Source: Fibrobacter sp.
Lineage (GTDB): Bacteria > Fibrobacterota > Fibrobacteria > Fibrobacterales > Fibrobacteraceae
Assembly: GCA_024399065.1 (NCBI GenBank)
Contig: JAKSIB010000006.1
Coordinates: 91,414-155,413 of the forward strand
Direction: 5' to 3'
DNA length: 64,000 nucleotides
The notes beneath the pieces are model-generated. The model saw only the letters and a program-made list of their open reading frames with translations, was not told where the DNA came from and made no database searches. Positions 51,278 to 61,215 of this stretch are shown here, piece by piece (within the stretch, counting starts at the first letter, position 1; the number at the start of each line of letters is the position of its first letter). The position numbers were made by a program, and so were the translations under genes.

Positions 51278-54200
51278 GTGGCTTTTGCTGGTTTGAAACA
51301 TTGGTGGCTTGCTATGGGCGTTGCCGTAGCTGCAGGGTTCGCCTGGTCTCAGAGCGACTCCGCTTCTGTCGTTTCCGCCAGCGCAGAAAACAGCGACGAA
51401 AGTCCCGAATCTGCTGAGGCTCAGGATCCTGCCGAAACTGAATGGCAGCCCACGCTGCAGTATATTTCCCTGCCGCCTTCCGTTAATCCGTTGAATGGCT
51501 TGCTGCCCTTTGGAGGCATCGGCTCCTCTCCCCGTCTGATGAATACCAGTAAGGGTCAGGTGTTTAGCCATGATATCGACGTGGCTACCCGTGAAATGGA
51601 TGTCAGTGAAAAACGCGTGAACTCCGTTTCCCGTGATACCACTACTTTGTGGTCTGCCCATTATCCGGAATTGACCGATTACGTTGCTGATATGTATGAT
51701 ATCGGTCGTAAGAGCTTGTGGTTGAACGGCCTAGTCGGCCAGGCCAACGACGGTTATGAAACTCCGGAAACCGGTTCTGTTTTTGACATCACCATCCCTG
51801 TGACCATGCCTGCCTGGATGAGAGATTTTGGCTTGGATAAGCCGAAGTTGATGCTTCAGGGTACCATGGATATTCGTTTGAAGGGCTACGGTGAATACGA
51901 CGATGCTGAAGGTAGTACCAAGACCAGTCTTTGGCCCAGCCCCACATTGAACTACACCCCGAACTTTATGGTGAAGGGTAAGATTGGCCCTTACATCACC
52001 GTAGAAATCCAGAATGTGGAAGAAGGCCTTGGTGCGAAGGATCAGGTCCGCGTTGTTTACGAAGAATCCTACAAGGATGAATTCGAAGACTACATTCTCC
52101 AGCGTGTGGAAGCTGGTACCACTAATCTTTCTTTGACTGGTACGGAACTTACAGGTTATTCTGAAAACCATCAGGGCTTGTTTGGTATCAAGGCCGACTG
52201 GAAGCTTGGTGACTGGCGCTTGACTACGATTGCATCCCAGGATGGAGGCTCTCAGGAAGAATACACCTTGAAGGCCAATGAATCCACCTCGGAATTCCAG
52301 GTGCTGGATAAGCAGTTCATTTCTTACCGTTATTACTTCTTGAACCACGATGCAAGAAAGTCCTATGTTAAGGCTGCCATTGCTGGACAGAAGACTGCTA
52401 ACTATCCGGCCACGAACCTTAAGCTTTATAGACGTGGTGCCACCAATGCTGTAACCGGCATCATTGATGACGTGACGGTTGTTTATAAGACAATCGATGG
52501 AAAGACTATCGAGAAGAAGGTTGAACGACTGGCTGAAATTCCCAGTTCTGATTTTACCTATGATTCGAAAACTGGTATTGTCAAGATCAACGGTGTAAAT
52601 AGAAATACCTTGATTGCAGCAAGCTGGAGTAATGATGGTACCGGCCGTGTGGGAACCACTGTTCGAGATCGTGCAAAGTTGGTCCTTATCCAATGGGATG
52701 CTGCGCTTTCTGAACTGACGGACATTGACAAGTTGATGCTCCGTAATGTTTATAACATCGGTATTTCTGATGCAAGTTCTGCCAACTTTGTTTTGAGAAT
52801 GAAGGACAAATCTGGCATTGCCGGATCATTCATGAAGACTCTTGGCCTGGTGGACGAATCTACAGGAAGTCCTTTGGTGAACGATGCAACCATCTTTACC
52901 AAGAATGCTTCTGGTTCCTATACAGGCGAAATGTGGTTGCCTTGTAAGCCGTTGTCTGAATACTCTGGCGCTAATGCAATGGAAAAGGCTCTTCAGAACT
53001 GCTTGGAACCGTTGCGATTGCTGGACTCCACAGATGCCATGGCTCAGCTTTACAACTTGCCGGTGTACAACTTGAACCGTTACACTAGTCGATTCTATTT
53101 TGAATCTGTGGGCAAGCGTCGTAACTCTACATTGAGTGTCCGAGATCCTAGCTCCAGCTATTCTGTGAATGGTAATTCCTGTATGGATATTTCCCCGGGC
53201 ACTGAAAAGGTGACTGCAGGTTCTGCAACCCTTATTCGTGGAACGGACTATGAAGTCAACTACGAACTTGGCCAGATCGAATTGCTGAGCGAACGCGCCC
53301 TGGATCCCAACAAGGAAATCAAGGTTTCCTTCGAATGTGAACCCATGTTCGAAATAGACAACAAGTTGCTGCTCGGTGCCCGTGCAGAACTTCCCTTAGA
53401 TCTTTACGGCTTCGGTACGGGCTCTATGTTCGGCTTGACCGCTTTGTACAAGAGCCAGAGCACTACTGCAAAGACTCCTGTGTTGGGTAGCGAACCGTAT
53501 TCTAGCGCATTGCTGGGTATGAACCTCCGTTTGCAGGATTCCGTTCCCGCATTGACAGATCTGGTAAATAAGATTCCTGGTATCAACACTACTGCCGCAT
53601 CTAGTTGGCGATTCGAAGCTGAATTTGCTGCAAGCCGCCACAATGCAAATACCAGTGACAATACTTCCGCCTTGGTGGAAGACTTTGAAGCTACCAGTTC
53701 CGGCTTGACTTATCCGTTGTCTCGTCTTTCTTGGTACCAGGCTTCTCCGCCGGGTGGCTCTGAAAATGAGGCTTCTACATACATTGAAAACTTGGACTAC
53801 CGTCATCAGGGCGAATTTATTTGGCACAGCAACATTACGGAACTGTACAAGAACATCTATCCTGCTGTAGGAAATTCCGATGTTGATAACCAGCACCTGA
53901 CGGTGTTGAAGATGACTTTGCGTGCCAATGACAATTTGTCAGGAAAGTCCTGGGGCGGTGTGATGCGCCCGAATAGTTCCTACTATCAGGACATGAGCAA
54001 CATGAAGTATATTGAAGTGGTTGCTCGTGGTAATGTCGGTTCTCTTTATCTTGATTTGGGCTTGATCAGTGAAGACCTTTCCATCAACGGCTATGCTCCT
54101 GATGGCCGTTACCAAGGTGAAAATGATCTTGGTACAACAACCGCTCTGCATGACAAGGGCTTGGATGGGTTGACTGGTTCTGATGAAACCCGTATTGTTT

Positions 54201-57200
54201 GGGATTGCCGTGTTTCCGGCTGCGTTGGCAAGGAAGTTAATTCCTTGAATTCTGATGCTTCTTCCACAGACATTGCTCGTGATAATTACAACGATGATCT
54301 TGATGAAGAAAGCGATCCTCCGGTATACATTAACGGAACGGAAAACAACTCCGGTGAACGCGCTTACGATACGGAAGACATCAATAAGAACGGCTCCCTG
54401 GATACAGACATTAGCTATGTCCGTTATCGCATCGATCTTTCCGATACGGTGAGAGCCCATTTTGAAGAATTGTATAATGGCTGGCGCAAGTGGCGTATTC
54501 CGCTGAACCAATACGATACGATTGTCTCCTCTACGGGTAGCGACTACCTGACGATTCTTTCTGAATCCCAGTATACAAGACTTTGGGTGGGTAGCTTGAA
54601 TCCGGGTGTTGCCGAAGCTAAGGTCCAGGTGGTGAACTTGGCTGTGGTTGGAAATTCCTGGGAAGAAACTACCGTGGCTGACCTTTATCGAACCAGCTCC
54701 AATGAAAATTCCCAGATCGTTGAAGTGAATGGCGTTGAACAGCAAGTTTCTGAATCCATTAGCACAAAGGATACTACCTACGTAACGGTTTCTACCATCA
54801 ACAACCGTGAAGATTCCAAGAAGTACCACAAGTCTCCGAACACCACTACAGAACGCGATTCTGAAACGAATGCTCCGTTGAAGGAAACAGCCCTTGTCCT
54901 TGATTACCATAACATGAGCCCGGGCCAGGAAGTTGGTGTCACTCGTATTTTCGAAACAGAAAAGAAGGATTTCTCTAGCTACAAATCCTTGAAGATGGAA
55001 ATTCATTTCAAGGACTCTTCTTCTACGGATAAGGCTCCGATCCGCTTTGCATTCCAGTTCGGTGAAGGCTCTCTGGAAGGTTCCTCTGATTACTACGAAT
55101 GGAGTTTCCGTCCGGTAAAGTTTAGCTGCAAGAACGGTGAACGCGAACAGGATTGCCATGAACAAAACTGGCTGGACAACGCGTTTGCAATGAACTTGCT
55201 GGAATTCTCTGATCTGAAGAAACGCCGTTCTCCGCCTTTCGTGACTGCCGTTGAAAAGGCCATCAAGCCGAAGAAGGGTGAAGCCGACCGCGAAGAAAAG
55301 ATTCGCTTGGTTGGTAATCCGTCCATTACCAGCATCGACTGGATTCGCTTTGTGATTATTGCCGACTCTGGCGCCTCGGAAAGCGACCTCCGCGGTACCT
55401 TCTGGCTGAATGATATGCGTCTGTCCGATATGGATACGGACTGGGGCTATGCAGCTCGTGTCAATGGCCAGGTTAATTTCGCAGACTTCATTTCTCTGTC
55501 TGGCGCAGTCCGCTATCAGGATGGTAACTTTGCCACTTTGTCTACTTCTAATGGTTCTCCCAAGCCGAAGATTTCTGAGGCTGCATCTCAGTTGGATGTG
55601 GCTGCAGACTTTACGATGAATTTGAATAAGTTCCTGGATGATAGCGCTGGATTCCATATCCCGTTGTCCATGGGTTACCATACTTCGACGAAGCGCCCGT
55701 ACATGAAGCCCACAGATGACCTTCATCTGAAAAAGAGTAACTTCATTGATTTGACTACGGACATGTTCCAGAATGAACTTAGTGTTGATTCCAAGTCCGA
55801 GGAAGAAGAACTGCGCGACAGTGCTGACTCCAAGGGCTATCAGTCCTTTGTCCGCGAAAAGAATTTCGGCATTAGTTTCCGCAAGGATTACAAGGCTCAC
55901 GAAACCAAGCTGGGTGAATTCCTTTCCCAGGCACTCTTGGAACGTCCTGCATTTAGCTATAGCTATAATGAATCAGAAGGAAAGTCAACCACAACCGCAG
56001 ACTCCACTTATTCCTACCACACGATTTTGGAATATAAGTTGGGTACCTTCAGCATGTTCAAGTTCAAACCCTTTGAAGGCTTGGCTAAGTATCCTTGGTT
56101 GAAGGAAATCGCAAAGACTGATTTCGAACCCTGGCCCCAGACATTTGACTTGACGTTGTTTGACTTGAGCTATGTTCGCTATGTGAACCAGAGCCGTGAC
56201 CCGGATTATGTGGATCCCCAGGTAGATAAGGTTGTTACCTACACCACGGAATTGAACCATAAGCTGAACATGCGCTGGAACATTTTCTCGTTCCTTACTA
56301 CAAGCTACTCCTTGAATATCAAGCGTGATATGTTCGGCGGTGGAGACCGAGAAGGTTTTGCAAAAGAAAACTTCTTTACTACACGTAATGGTGGCTTGTT
56401 TGCTAGCGGTTATGTTTTCGACTTTGACCATACAGACCGCAAGGTGTATGTGTCTGTAGATAGCAGTAGATCTGTCGATATTCCTTATGACACCGTTGCA
56501 ACCGTGCTGCCCAATGGTGATACCATGACCATCGATATGCAGAACCCGGATTCTTACCAGATCCTTTCTGAAAAGACCGTGTTCTACAAGGTGGATAGTG
56601 TGGGCCGCAAGCAGTACGGTCGTTCCTATGGTATTTTGCGTAACGAACGTTCTCGTTCACAGCAGTTCAAGATTGGTTTCAATCCTCGCATTGTTCCGTT
56701 CCTGCCGTTTAGCATGAACTTCAATTCTGACTTTAACCAGTTGAAGACTATCCCCAATGACTTTGACTTGAGGGATGAAACGGATATTGATAAGAACTAC
56801 TGGACAATTTCTCAGACCAGCCGATTTGAATTCTCTCCGTCCTTTAAGGTTCTTGACTTCGTTAAGAACTTTGGCGGCAAGGAATCTGCCGTTACCAAGG
56901 CCTTTGAAAAGATCAAGTGGCGTGAAGTAAAGTTCAACTGGAATGCAAGTACGAATACTGTGGGTGAAAACTTCACCTTGGCTCAGCTGTACGAAGATCA
57001 GCGTGTTACTCCGCTTCAGTACTACTTGTACGGCTTGGGACTTGGTAATGGTTACCGTAATCGTGGCCTTTGGAATATCGTCTCTGGCGACATGGGCCTG
57101 GATCATCGCGATGATTATAGGGGCTTTGGTCAGTATCGAAACCACCATGTGGATACTCTTGTCTATCAGGGTAATTTTAGACATACCGTGTCTCGTCAGT

Positions 57201-58189
57201 TCCAGATCAACACTGGTATTACGCTGCCTATCTGGGATATTGGTTTGACCGGTGACTTGCAGTGGAAGCAGGATTTTGCACAGTCTCGTGAATATCCGAT
57301 GTATGTTGATACGACGACTGTTTGGCCGCGCATTGGTATCAATGTCAGTGTCCCGAATTTCGCACAGAAGGTCGGTTTCCTGAATTCCTTCCGCAGTGTT
57401 TCCACGAGCCATCGATTTGATTATACATATACAACGGCAGTACGTCCGTTCCAGAGCGCAGAAGATTCCTGGAGCCAGGTGATCAACTTCAACCCGTTGG
57501 TTCGAATTACCTTCTTGCTGCAGAACAGCATGCGCATTGAAAATTCTGTTCGTCTGAAGATTGAAGACACGGATCGTCGTCCGAAGGAAGAAGTTGTAGG
57601 CAGAACGGATTGGCGTCCGTCTGATCCGGCTGATTTTGAGGGCAACCCGAAGGATACCTCTGACTACTTCTGGGAAACTCCGTGGATGCATATGGAACGT
57701 TATAACGACTTCTCCATCAACATCGGCGATGACGTCACGGTTACTTATCCGCTGAAGCTTGAAAAGGCTGTGAAGATCTGGAAGTGGTTCTATAAATTCA
57801 AGGATGCAATTGACTTGAAGTTTACCGCCGGCTACGACTTCAAGAAAACTATCCGTAAGGAATACGAAACGGAGGCGAACTTCAATAGGGAAGACGCAGA
57901 TTCTGGTACAGACGGGGTCTTTAGACAGTGGTCCTATACTTCCCCGATTACTGGAGAAAAAGAAGAGAAGACTATCTACAACCCGAAGCTCCACTTGGCC
58001 AACAGAACGGTTCCGTCTCGCACTCATGAATGGTTCATCAGGCCTGCGGCAAGTTACCAGTTCAACAAGATGGCCAGTTTGAGCTCCTACATTGAGTATC
58101 GTCAGATTCACGAAAAGCTTGATGACGAAACGGCTCACCTTCGTCAGATCTTGCAGTTTGAATTGGCTCTGTTGCTGAAGTTCAATTAG
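51278..58189 (+). CDS. sprA: SprA-type type IX secretion outer-membrane translocon
   Basis: The protein has 2,303 residues, close to the 2,300-2,500 of SprA/Sov proteins. A signal peptide precedes the N-terminal SprA domains, recognisable in FMVKGKIGPYITVEIQNV, LFGIKADWKLGDWRLTT and FISYRYYFL. Many later segments are amphipathic beta strands ending in ELALLLKFN, matching its giant outer-membrane barrel. SprA is the channel through which type IX cargo crosses the outer membrane; Fibrobacter uses this system for surface cellulases. The start is GTG 51278 with AGGA about 11 bases upstream. No other type IX core gene (sprE, sprT, gldK-N) is in the window. Codon bias suggests steady high expression. 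Confidence 0.93.
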   Translation: MAFAGLKHWWLAMGVAVAAGFAWSQSDSASVVSASAENSDESPESAEAQDPAETEWQPTLQYISLPPSVNPLNGLLPFGGIGSSPRLMNTSKGQVFSHDIDVATREMDVSEKRVNSVSRDTTTLWSAHYPELTDYVADMYDIGRKSLWLNGLVGQANDGYETPETGSVFDITIPVTMPAWMRDFGLDKPKLMLQGTMDIRLKGYGEYDDAEGSTKTSLWPSPTLNYTPNFMVKGKIGPYITVEIQNVEEGLGAKDQVRVVYEESYKDEFEDYILQRVEAGTTNLSLTGTELTGYSENHQGLFGIKADWKLGDWRLTTIASQDGGSQEEYTLKANESTSEFQVLDKQFISYRYYFLNHDARKSYVKAAIAGQKTANYPATNLKLYRRGATNAVTGIIDDVTVVYKTIDGKTIEKKVERLAEIPSSDFTYDSKTGIVKINGVNRNTLIAASWSNDGTGRVGTTVRDRAKLVLIQWDAALSELTDIDKLMLRNVYNIGISDASSANFVLRMKDKSGIAGSFMKTLGLVDESTGSPLVNDATIFTKNASGSYTGEMWLPCKPLSEYSGANAMEKALQNCLEPLRLLDSTDAMAQLYNLPVYNLNRYTSRFYFESVGKRRNSTLSVRDPSSSYSVNGNSCMDISPGTEKVTAGSATLIRGTDYEVNYELGQIELLSERALDPNKEIKVSFECEPMFEIDNKLLLGARAELPLDLYGFGTGSMFGLTALYKSQSTTAKTPVLGSEPYSSALLGMNLRLQDSVPALTDLVNKIPGINTTAASSWRFEAEFAASRHNANTSDNTSALVEDFEATSSGLTYPLSRLSWYQASPPGGSENEASTYIENLDYRHQGEFIWHSNITELYKNIYPAVGNSDVDNQHLTVLKMTLRANDNLSGKSWGGVMRPNSSYYQDMSNMKYIEVVARGNVGSLYLDLGLISEDLSINGYAPDGRYQGENDLGTTTALHDKGLDGLTGSDETRIVWDCRVSGCVGKEVNSLNSDASSTDIARDNYNDDLDEESDPPVYINGTENNSGERAYDTEDINKNGSLDTDISYVRYRIDLSDTVRAHFEELYNGWRKWRIPLNQYDTIVSSTGSDYLTILSESQYTRLWVGSLNPGVAEAKVQVVNLAVVGNSWEETTVADLYRTSSNENSQIVEVNGVEQQVSESISTKDTTYVTVSTINNREDSKKYHKSPNTTTERDSETNAPLKETALVLDYHNMSPGQEVGVTRIFETEKKDFSSYKSLKMEIHFKDSSSTDKAPIRFAFQFGEGSLEGSSDYYEWSFRPVKFSCKNGEREQDCHEQNWLDNAFAMNLLEFSDLKKRRSPPFVTAVEKAIKPKKGEADREEKIRLVGNPSITSIDWIRFVIIADSGASESDLRGTFWLNDMRLSDMDTDWGYAARVNGQVNFADFISLSGAVRYQDGNFATLSTSNGSPKPKISEAASQLDVAADFTMNLNKFLDDSAGFHIPLSMGYHTSTKRPYMKPTDDLHLKKSNFIDLTTDMFQNELSVDSKSEEEELRDSADSKGYQSFVREKNFGISFRKDYKAHETKLGEFLSQALLERPAFSYSYNESEGKSTTTADSTYSYHTILEYKLGTFSMFKFKPFEGLAKYPWLKEIAKTDFEPWPQTFDLTLFDLSYVRYVNQSRDPDYVDPQVDKVVTYTTELNHKLNMRWNIFSFLTTSYSLNIKRDMFGGGDREGFAKENFFTTRNGGLFASGYVFDFDHTDRKVYVSVDSSRSVDIPYDTVATVLPNGDTMTIDMQNPDSYQILSEKTVFYKVDSVGRKQYGRSYGILRNERSRSQQFKIGFNPRIVPFLPFSMNFNSDFNQLKTIPNDFDLRDETDIDKNYWTISQTSRFEFSPSFKVLDFVKNFGGKESAVTKAFEKIKWREVKFNWNASTNTVGENFTLAQLYEDQRVTPLQYYLYGLGLGNGYRNRGLWNIVSGDMGLDHRDDYRGFGQYRNHHVDTLVYQGNFRHTVSRQFQINTGITLPIWDIGLTGDLQWKQDFAQSREYPMYVDTTTVWPRIGINVSVPNFAQKVGFLNSFRSVSTSHRFDYTYTTAVRPFQSAEDSWSQVINFNPLVRITFLLQNSMRIENSVRLKIEDTDRRPKEEVVGRTDWRPSDPADFEGNPKDTSDYFWETPWMHMERYNDFSINIGDDVTVTYPLKLEKAVKIWKWFYKFKDAIDLKFTAGYDFKKTIRKEYETEANFNREDADSGTDGVFRQWSYTSPITGEKEEKTIYNPKLHLANRTVPSRTHEWFIRPAASYQFNKMASLSSYIEYRQIHEKLDDETAHLRQILQFELALLLKFN

Positions 58190-58206
58190 CTGCAGCATTA
58201 AAGAAA

Positions 58207-58230
58207 AAGCCTCCCGATGGGAGGCTTTTC
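58207..58230. terminator. Terminator between sprA and batE
   Basis: GCCTCCC-GAT-GGGAGGC (58209-58225) with AAAAA before and TTTT after can end both convergent transcripts. Confidence 0.8.
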
Positions 58231-58231
58231 T

Positions 58232-58259
58232 CGTAATTCGTAAATCGTAACTCGTAATT
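58232..58259. repeat. Four tandem 7-bp repeats (CGTAANT)
   Basis: CGTAATT, CGTAAAT, CGTAACT and CGTAATT follow each other without gaps and run into the batE stop codon at 58258-58260. It is a microsatellite-like tract that could change length by slippage. Confidence 0.65.
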
Positions 58260-59028
58260 ATTTAATAATGCCCACGTCGCTGTGCTTAACGAAACCCTTG
58301 ACTTTTTCTCCGAGGCGGATTTCCACGAATGCGCCCTGCTGGGAAAGAACTTCAAAGGAGGTTCCTTCGGAAAGGGTGTTCAATGTTTGGGCCTTGTTGT
58401 CGGGGGCGCTGGTGACGTCGGCGTCGGCTGCGGTGACGACGCCAGTAACTTCTGTTTCTGCGAGGAATACCTTGTAGCCTGCGCTTACGACGATGACGCT
58501 TGCGACTGCCGTCAGTGCGAAGATGATTCCCATAAACACGTTCTTGCGTTTTTCACTGAGGCTTACGCGGTTACCGACTGCGGCGAGTACGATAAGCCAG
58601 AAGATGCCGAGGATGACGAACAGTTGGACTTTCAGGGAAAGTGCGTGGTGAGCCTTGTACAAACCTGCCAGAAGGGGATTTTCCTCGTCGTCCTCGTCAA
58701 CCTTGTCCTTGGTCATTGCCTGGGCGTAGGCAAGATTGTGTTGGATGTCGCTATCGTTAGGATTGAGGCGAAGGGCTGATTTGTAATAGAAAATGGCGAA
58801 ACCCAGTTTTGCGTTTCTAAAGTAGGCGTTGCCCAAATTGTAATAAAGATCTGCATCCTGGATGCCGTTGTCGACACAGGAACGCCATTCGTCGATGGCT
58901 CGTTCGTAGTCCTTTTCGTTGTATGCCTTGGTTCCGGCTTCGATGCCCGGGCATGCGTTTGCGGCTAATGCTGATTGGGCAAAAAGCAAGGTGGCAGAAA
59001 CGGCGAAGGCTTTAATCAAATTCTTCAT
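58258..59028 (-). CDS. batE: BatE-like TPR/SH3 protein
   Basis: The protein has 256 residues. A signal peptide (LLFAQSALA) precedes two to three TPRs at about 25-105 (YERAIDEWRSCVDNG, LYYNLGNAYFRNAKLGFAI). Two membrane helices follow (about 137-155 and 166-188) and a bacterial SH3-like domain (about 195-256). This is the BatE layout. It lies ten bases downstream of batD on the same strand. With BatA, BatB and BatD it would form the Bat complex at the inner membrane. Confidence 0.92.
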   Translation of the reverse strand: MKNLIKAFAVSATLLFAQSALAANACPGIEAGTKAYNEKDYERAIDEWRSCVDNGIQDADLYYNLGNAYFRNAKLGFAIFYYKSALRLNPNDSDIQHNLAYAQAMTKDKVDEDDEENPLLAGLYKAHHALSLKVQLFVILGIFWLIVLAAVGNRVSLSEKRKNVFMGIIFALTAVASVIVVSAGYKVFLAETEVTGVVTAADADVTSAPDNKAQTLNTLSEGTSFEVLSQQGAFVEIRLGEKVKGFVKHSDVGIIK

Positions 59029-59038
59029 AAATTTATCC

Positions 59039-60859
59039 CTACTTCAAATCGTCAAGATTTTCGCAGAGGGTTTCCACATCCTTGAGCATCTGCTTTTGCT
59101 CTTCGGCGGACGGATTTACCGGAGCGAATCTGGCGAAGGCGCACTTTTCCAACCAGCTGTCGATGGCGGCTACGGTTTCTGCCTTGACGTTACGAGATTC
59201 CAGTTCCTGCTTCATTTGCGGGCGGGTCATGCCCTTGAATTCCACGTTGGTGAGGTCGCTGAGGTAATCTACCAAGCCGTTTTCCAGCGCTGCATAGAGT
59301 GCCTTGGCATCGCCCTTGGCGAGGGCTGCGTTTGCGTTTGCAAAGCGTGCCTTCAATTGCTTGTTGGCTTTGCCCTTGCGAACCAAAGCGACGTTGTTGC
59401 TGTTCTTGCGCTTACGTGCTACAGCGAAGGTAACGATGAAATAGAACGGGATGGCGGCAAGGAACAGTACCCAGTACCAAATGCTCTTGTAAGGGGCTGG
59501 GGATTCGATGGATCCCTTCATGTTGTGGATGAAGCGGATGTCATTGCCCAGGGATTCAATTTCCTGCTTTTGTACTGCAGCGGGGCTTGCGTTAGCGGCG
59601 ACAGGTGATTGGAACATGGCTTCAGGTGCATTTTCGCCTTTTTCCACGGTGATGTTCCACGGGCCTGCAACAGCGGTTTCGTATTTCTTCTTTGCCGGAT
59701 TGAACCAGGAATACTTGATTTCGGGAATGGTGAATTCGCCCTTCTTTTTGGGATAGAGGAACACCTTGGTGTTCTTGGTGGTAACGACCTTGTTTCCGAC
59801 AATCTTCTTTGTAATGTTGTTTTCCGGAGGAACGGATCTGAAGTCGCTGAAGTCCGGAAGCTTGGGCTCCGCAATGGAGCCGGGAAGACCATCGCCCTTG
59901 ACGCTAATGGAAAGGGTCATGGCTTCGCCGACCTTGAGCTCTGTGCGGTCGAATTCTGCCTTGAAACTATAGTTGCCCACCATGCCGGAAAATTCTGCTG
60001 GCTTGCCTTCGGTAGGCAACGGCTTTACGGTAATGTTCAGCGGCTGGGTGGAAGTTTCTGCGTCGATGGATTCTTGCTTGACGGTGCGGCTGGAGAAAGA
60101 CATTCCGCCCATCTGCTTCTTTTCTTCAACGACCTTGGGCTCACCGCGTTTGGTGTACTTGAACTTGAATGGCGGAATTTGGAGGGTGCCGCTCTTTGTG
60201 GGGCTGAGCCAAGCAAATTTTGCGCTGGCCTGAAGTTCTCGGCGTGCGTTTTCCACAGGTTCGAACTTCATGTTGGCGAGATCGCTGCGGTGAACGATGA
60301 AATCGTCACCGGTGTTCATGTCGGTTGCCTGCAGGTTGCCTTCGAAATGTTCGTAGGTATGGAAACCGAGCGTCACGGAAATCTGTTCGCCTTCGTAGAT
60401 GGTGGTCTTGGAGGGCTTCAATGTAACAGTAAGGGCGTCGTCGTTAAAAGAACGTTGTACGTCAACGGGAATGTCTCCGCTGATAGCGCGCTTTTGACCG
60501 TCAATGGTCAGGAAAATCTGGCCGGCGTTAATACGACCTGTCTTCTTAGGAGCCTTTATATTAAATGTATAGATACGGGCCTTGTAGGCGCCGCGGCTGC
60601 CACCGCCAAAGAAGGATTCGAACATGTCATCGAAACCGGGGCGTATGACCTGATCGGTACTATCGATCTTGGTAAGGGTAAATCCGTTTTGGGCGGTAAA
60701 CTGGAGGTCGCTTCTGTTTTCGGGCAGTTCCTGCAAGGGGAACACCATTTGCAAACCAAAATTCTTTCCGGCTTCAACCCTTTCCGTATTCAATTGAAGA
60801 GACGGACGGGCGTTAGCCAAAATTGCCATGCCGAGACAAAGGAACAAGATTCGTTTCAT
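59039..60859 (-). CDS. batD: BatD-like protein (oxygen-tolerance family)
   Basis: The protein has 606 residues from ATG 60859 (MKRILFLCLGMAILANA), which gives a clean signal peptide; an upstream ATG at 60883 would add eight residues. Several immunoglobulin-like BatD repeats follow (DQVIRPGFDDMFESFFGGGS, and VGEAMTLSISVKGDGLPG near residue 310). A membrane helix lies at about 465-485 and a cytoplasmic helical end has ALYAALENGLVDYLSDL. The gene pairs with batE. Its other partners, batA and batB, lie 35 kb away. Confidence 0.92.
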   Translation of the reverse strand: MKRILFLCLGMAILANARPSLQLNTERVEAGKNFGLQMVFPLQELPENRSDLQFTAQNGFTLTKIDSTDQVIRPGFDDMFESFFGGGSRGAYKARIYTFNIKAPKKTGRINAGQIFLTIDGQKRAISGDIPVDVQRSFNDDALTVTLKPSKTTIYEGEQISVTLGFHTYEHFEGNLQATDMNTGDDFIVHRSDLANMKFEPVENARRELQASAKFAWLSPTKSGTLQIPPFKFKYTKRGEPKVVEEKKQMGGMSFSSRTVKQESIDAETSTQPLNITVKPLPTEGKPAEFSGMVGNYSFKAEFDRTELKVGEAMTLSISVKGDGLPGSIAEPKLPDFSDFRSVPPENNITKKIVGNKVVTTKNTKVFLYPKKKGEFTIPEIKYSWFNPAKKKYETAVAGPWNITVEKGENAPEAMFQSPVAANASPAAVQKQEIESLGNDIRFIHNMKGSIESPAPYKSIWYWVLFLAAIPFYFIVTFAVARKRKNSNNVALVRKGKANKQLKARFANANAALAKGDAKALYAALENGLVDYLSDLTNVEFKGMTRPQMKQELESRNVKAETVAAIDSWLEKCAFARFAPVNPSAEEQKQMLKDVETLCENLDDLK

Positions 60860-60988
60860 ACTGCCAAAATTACCAAATTTCACGGCGCTAGATGGGTGAA
60901 ATGACTGGGTTTTATGCTTGTAAGGTAAAAACGCAAAAAAGTGTAAAAATGATAAACAAAAATTTTCGTTTCTATAACATTTTTTCCC

Positions 60989-61017
60989 TTGGAACGTTAG
61001 TAAAATTTTATTAATAT
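60989..61017 (+). promoter_or_regulatory. Promoter of the 20-codon small gene
   Basis: TTGGAA at 60989-60994 and TAATAT at 61012-61017 are separated by exactly 17 bases, predicting a start of transcription near 61024. It is the best-matched promoter in the window. The gap 60884-61215 otherwise holds only this small transcript. Confidence 0.65.
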
Positions 61018-61056
61018 TGGCGCCGTTGTAATCGAAGTCACAAAGAAGGAGTGATT

Positions 61057-61119
61057 ATGTACTGTCTGCTTGCTTATCTTATCGTAAAACAGCTCAAGTC
61101 CGGCAAGGCTCTGATCTAA
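61057..61119 (+). CDS. Small gene encoding a 20-residue hydrophobic peptide
   Basis: ATG 61057 follows AAGGAG by five bases and opens MYCLLAYLIVKQLKSGKALI, then TAA. The first half is hydrophobic and the second basic, like a very short membrane-associated peptide. It has its own promoter 33 bases before the predicted leader end and an intrinsic terminator 30 bases after the stop, giving a transcript of about 160 bases. No family was recognised. It may be a peptide gene, or an sRNA that also carries a frame. The next gene downstream runs the opposite way, so it is not a leader for it. Confidence 0.6.
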   Translation: MYCLLAYLIVKQLKSGKALI

Positions 61120-61149
61120 GAAATAACGATTCGACAAAGGCTAAAGTTG

Positions 61150-61183
61150 AAGGCGACCTGATGAAGGCCGCCTTAATTTTTTT
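61150..61183 (+). terminator. Terminator of the small-peptide gene
   Basis: AAGGCG (61150-61155) and CC pair with GG and CGCCTT (61169-61174), with one mismatch, followed by seven T. Confidence 0.75.
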
Positions 61184-61215
61184 GTCTAAAATGCTGAACT
61201 TTGGTTGACGATTGG

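Noticed and set aside
53939..55900. 653-codon antisense frame within sprA, and another at 56657-58198
   Set aside because: Both mirror codon bias of sprA. Neither shows a signal, a domain or a ribosome-binding site.
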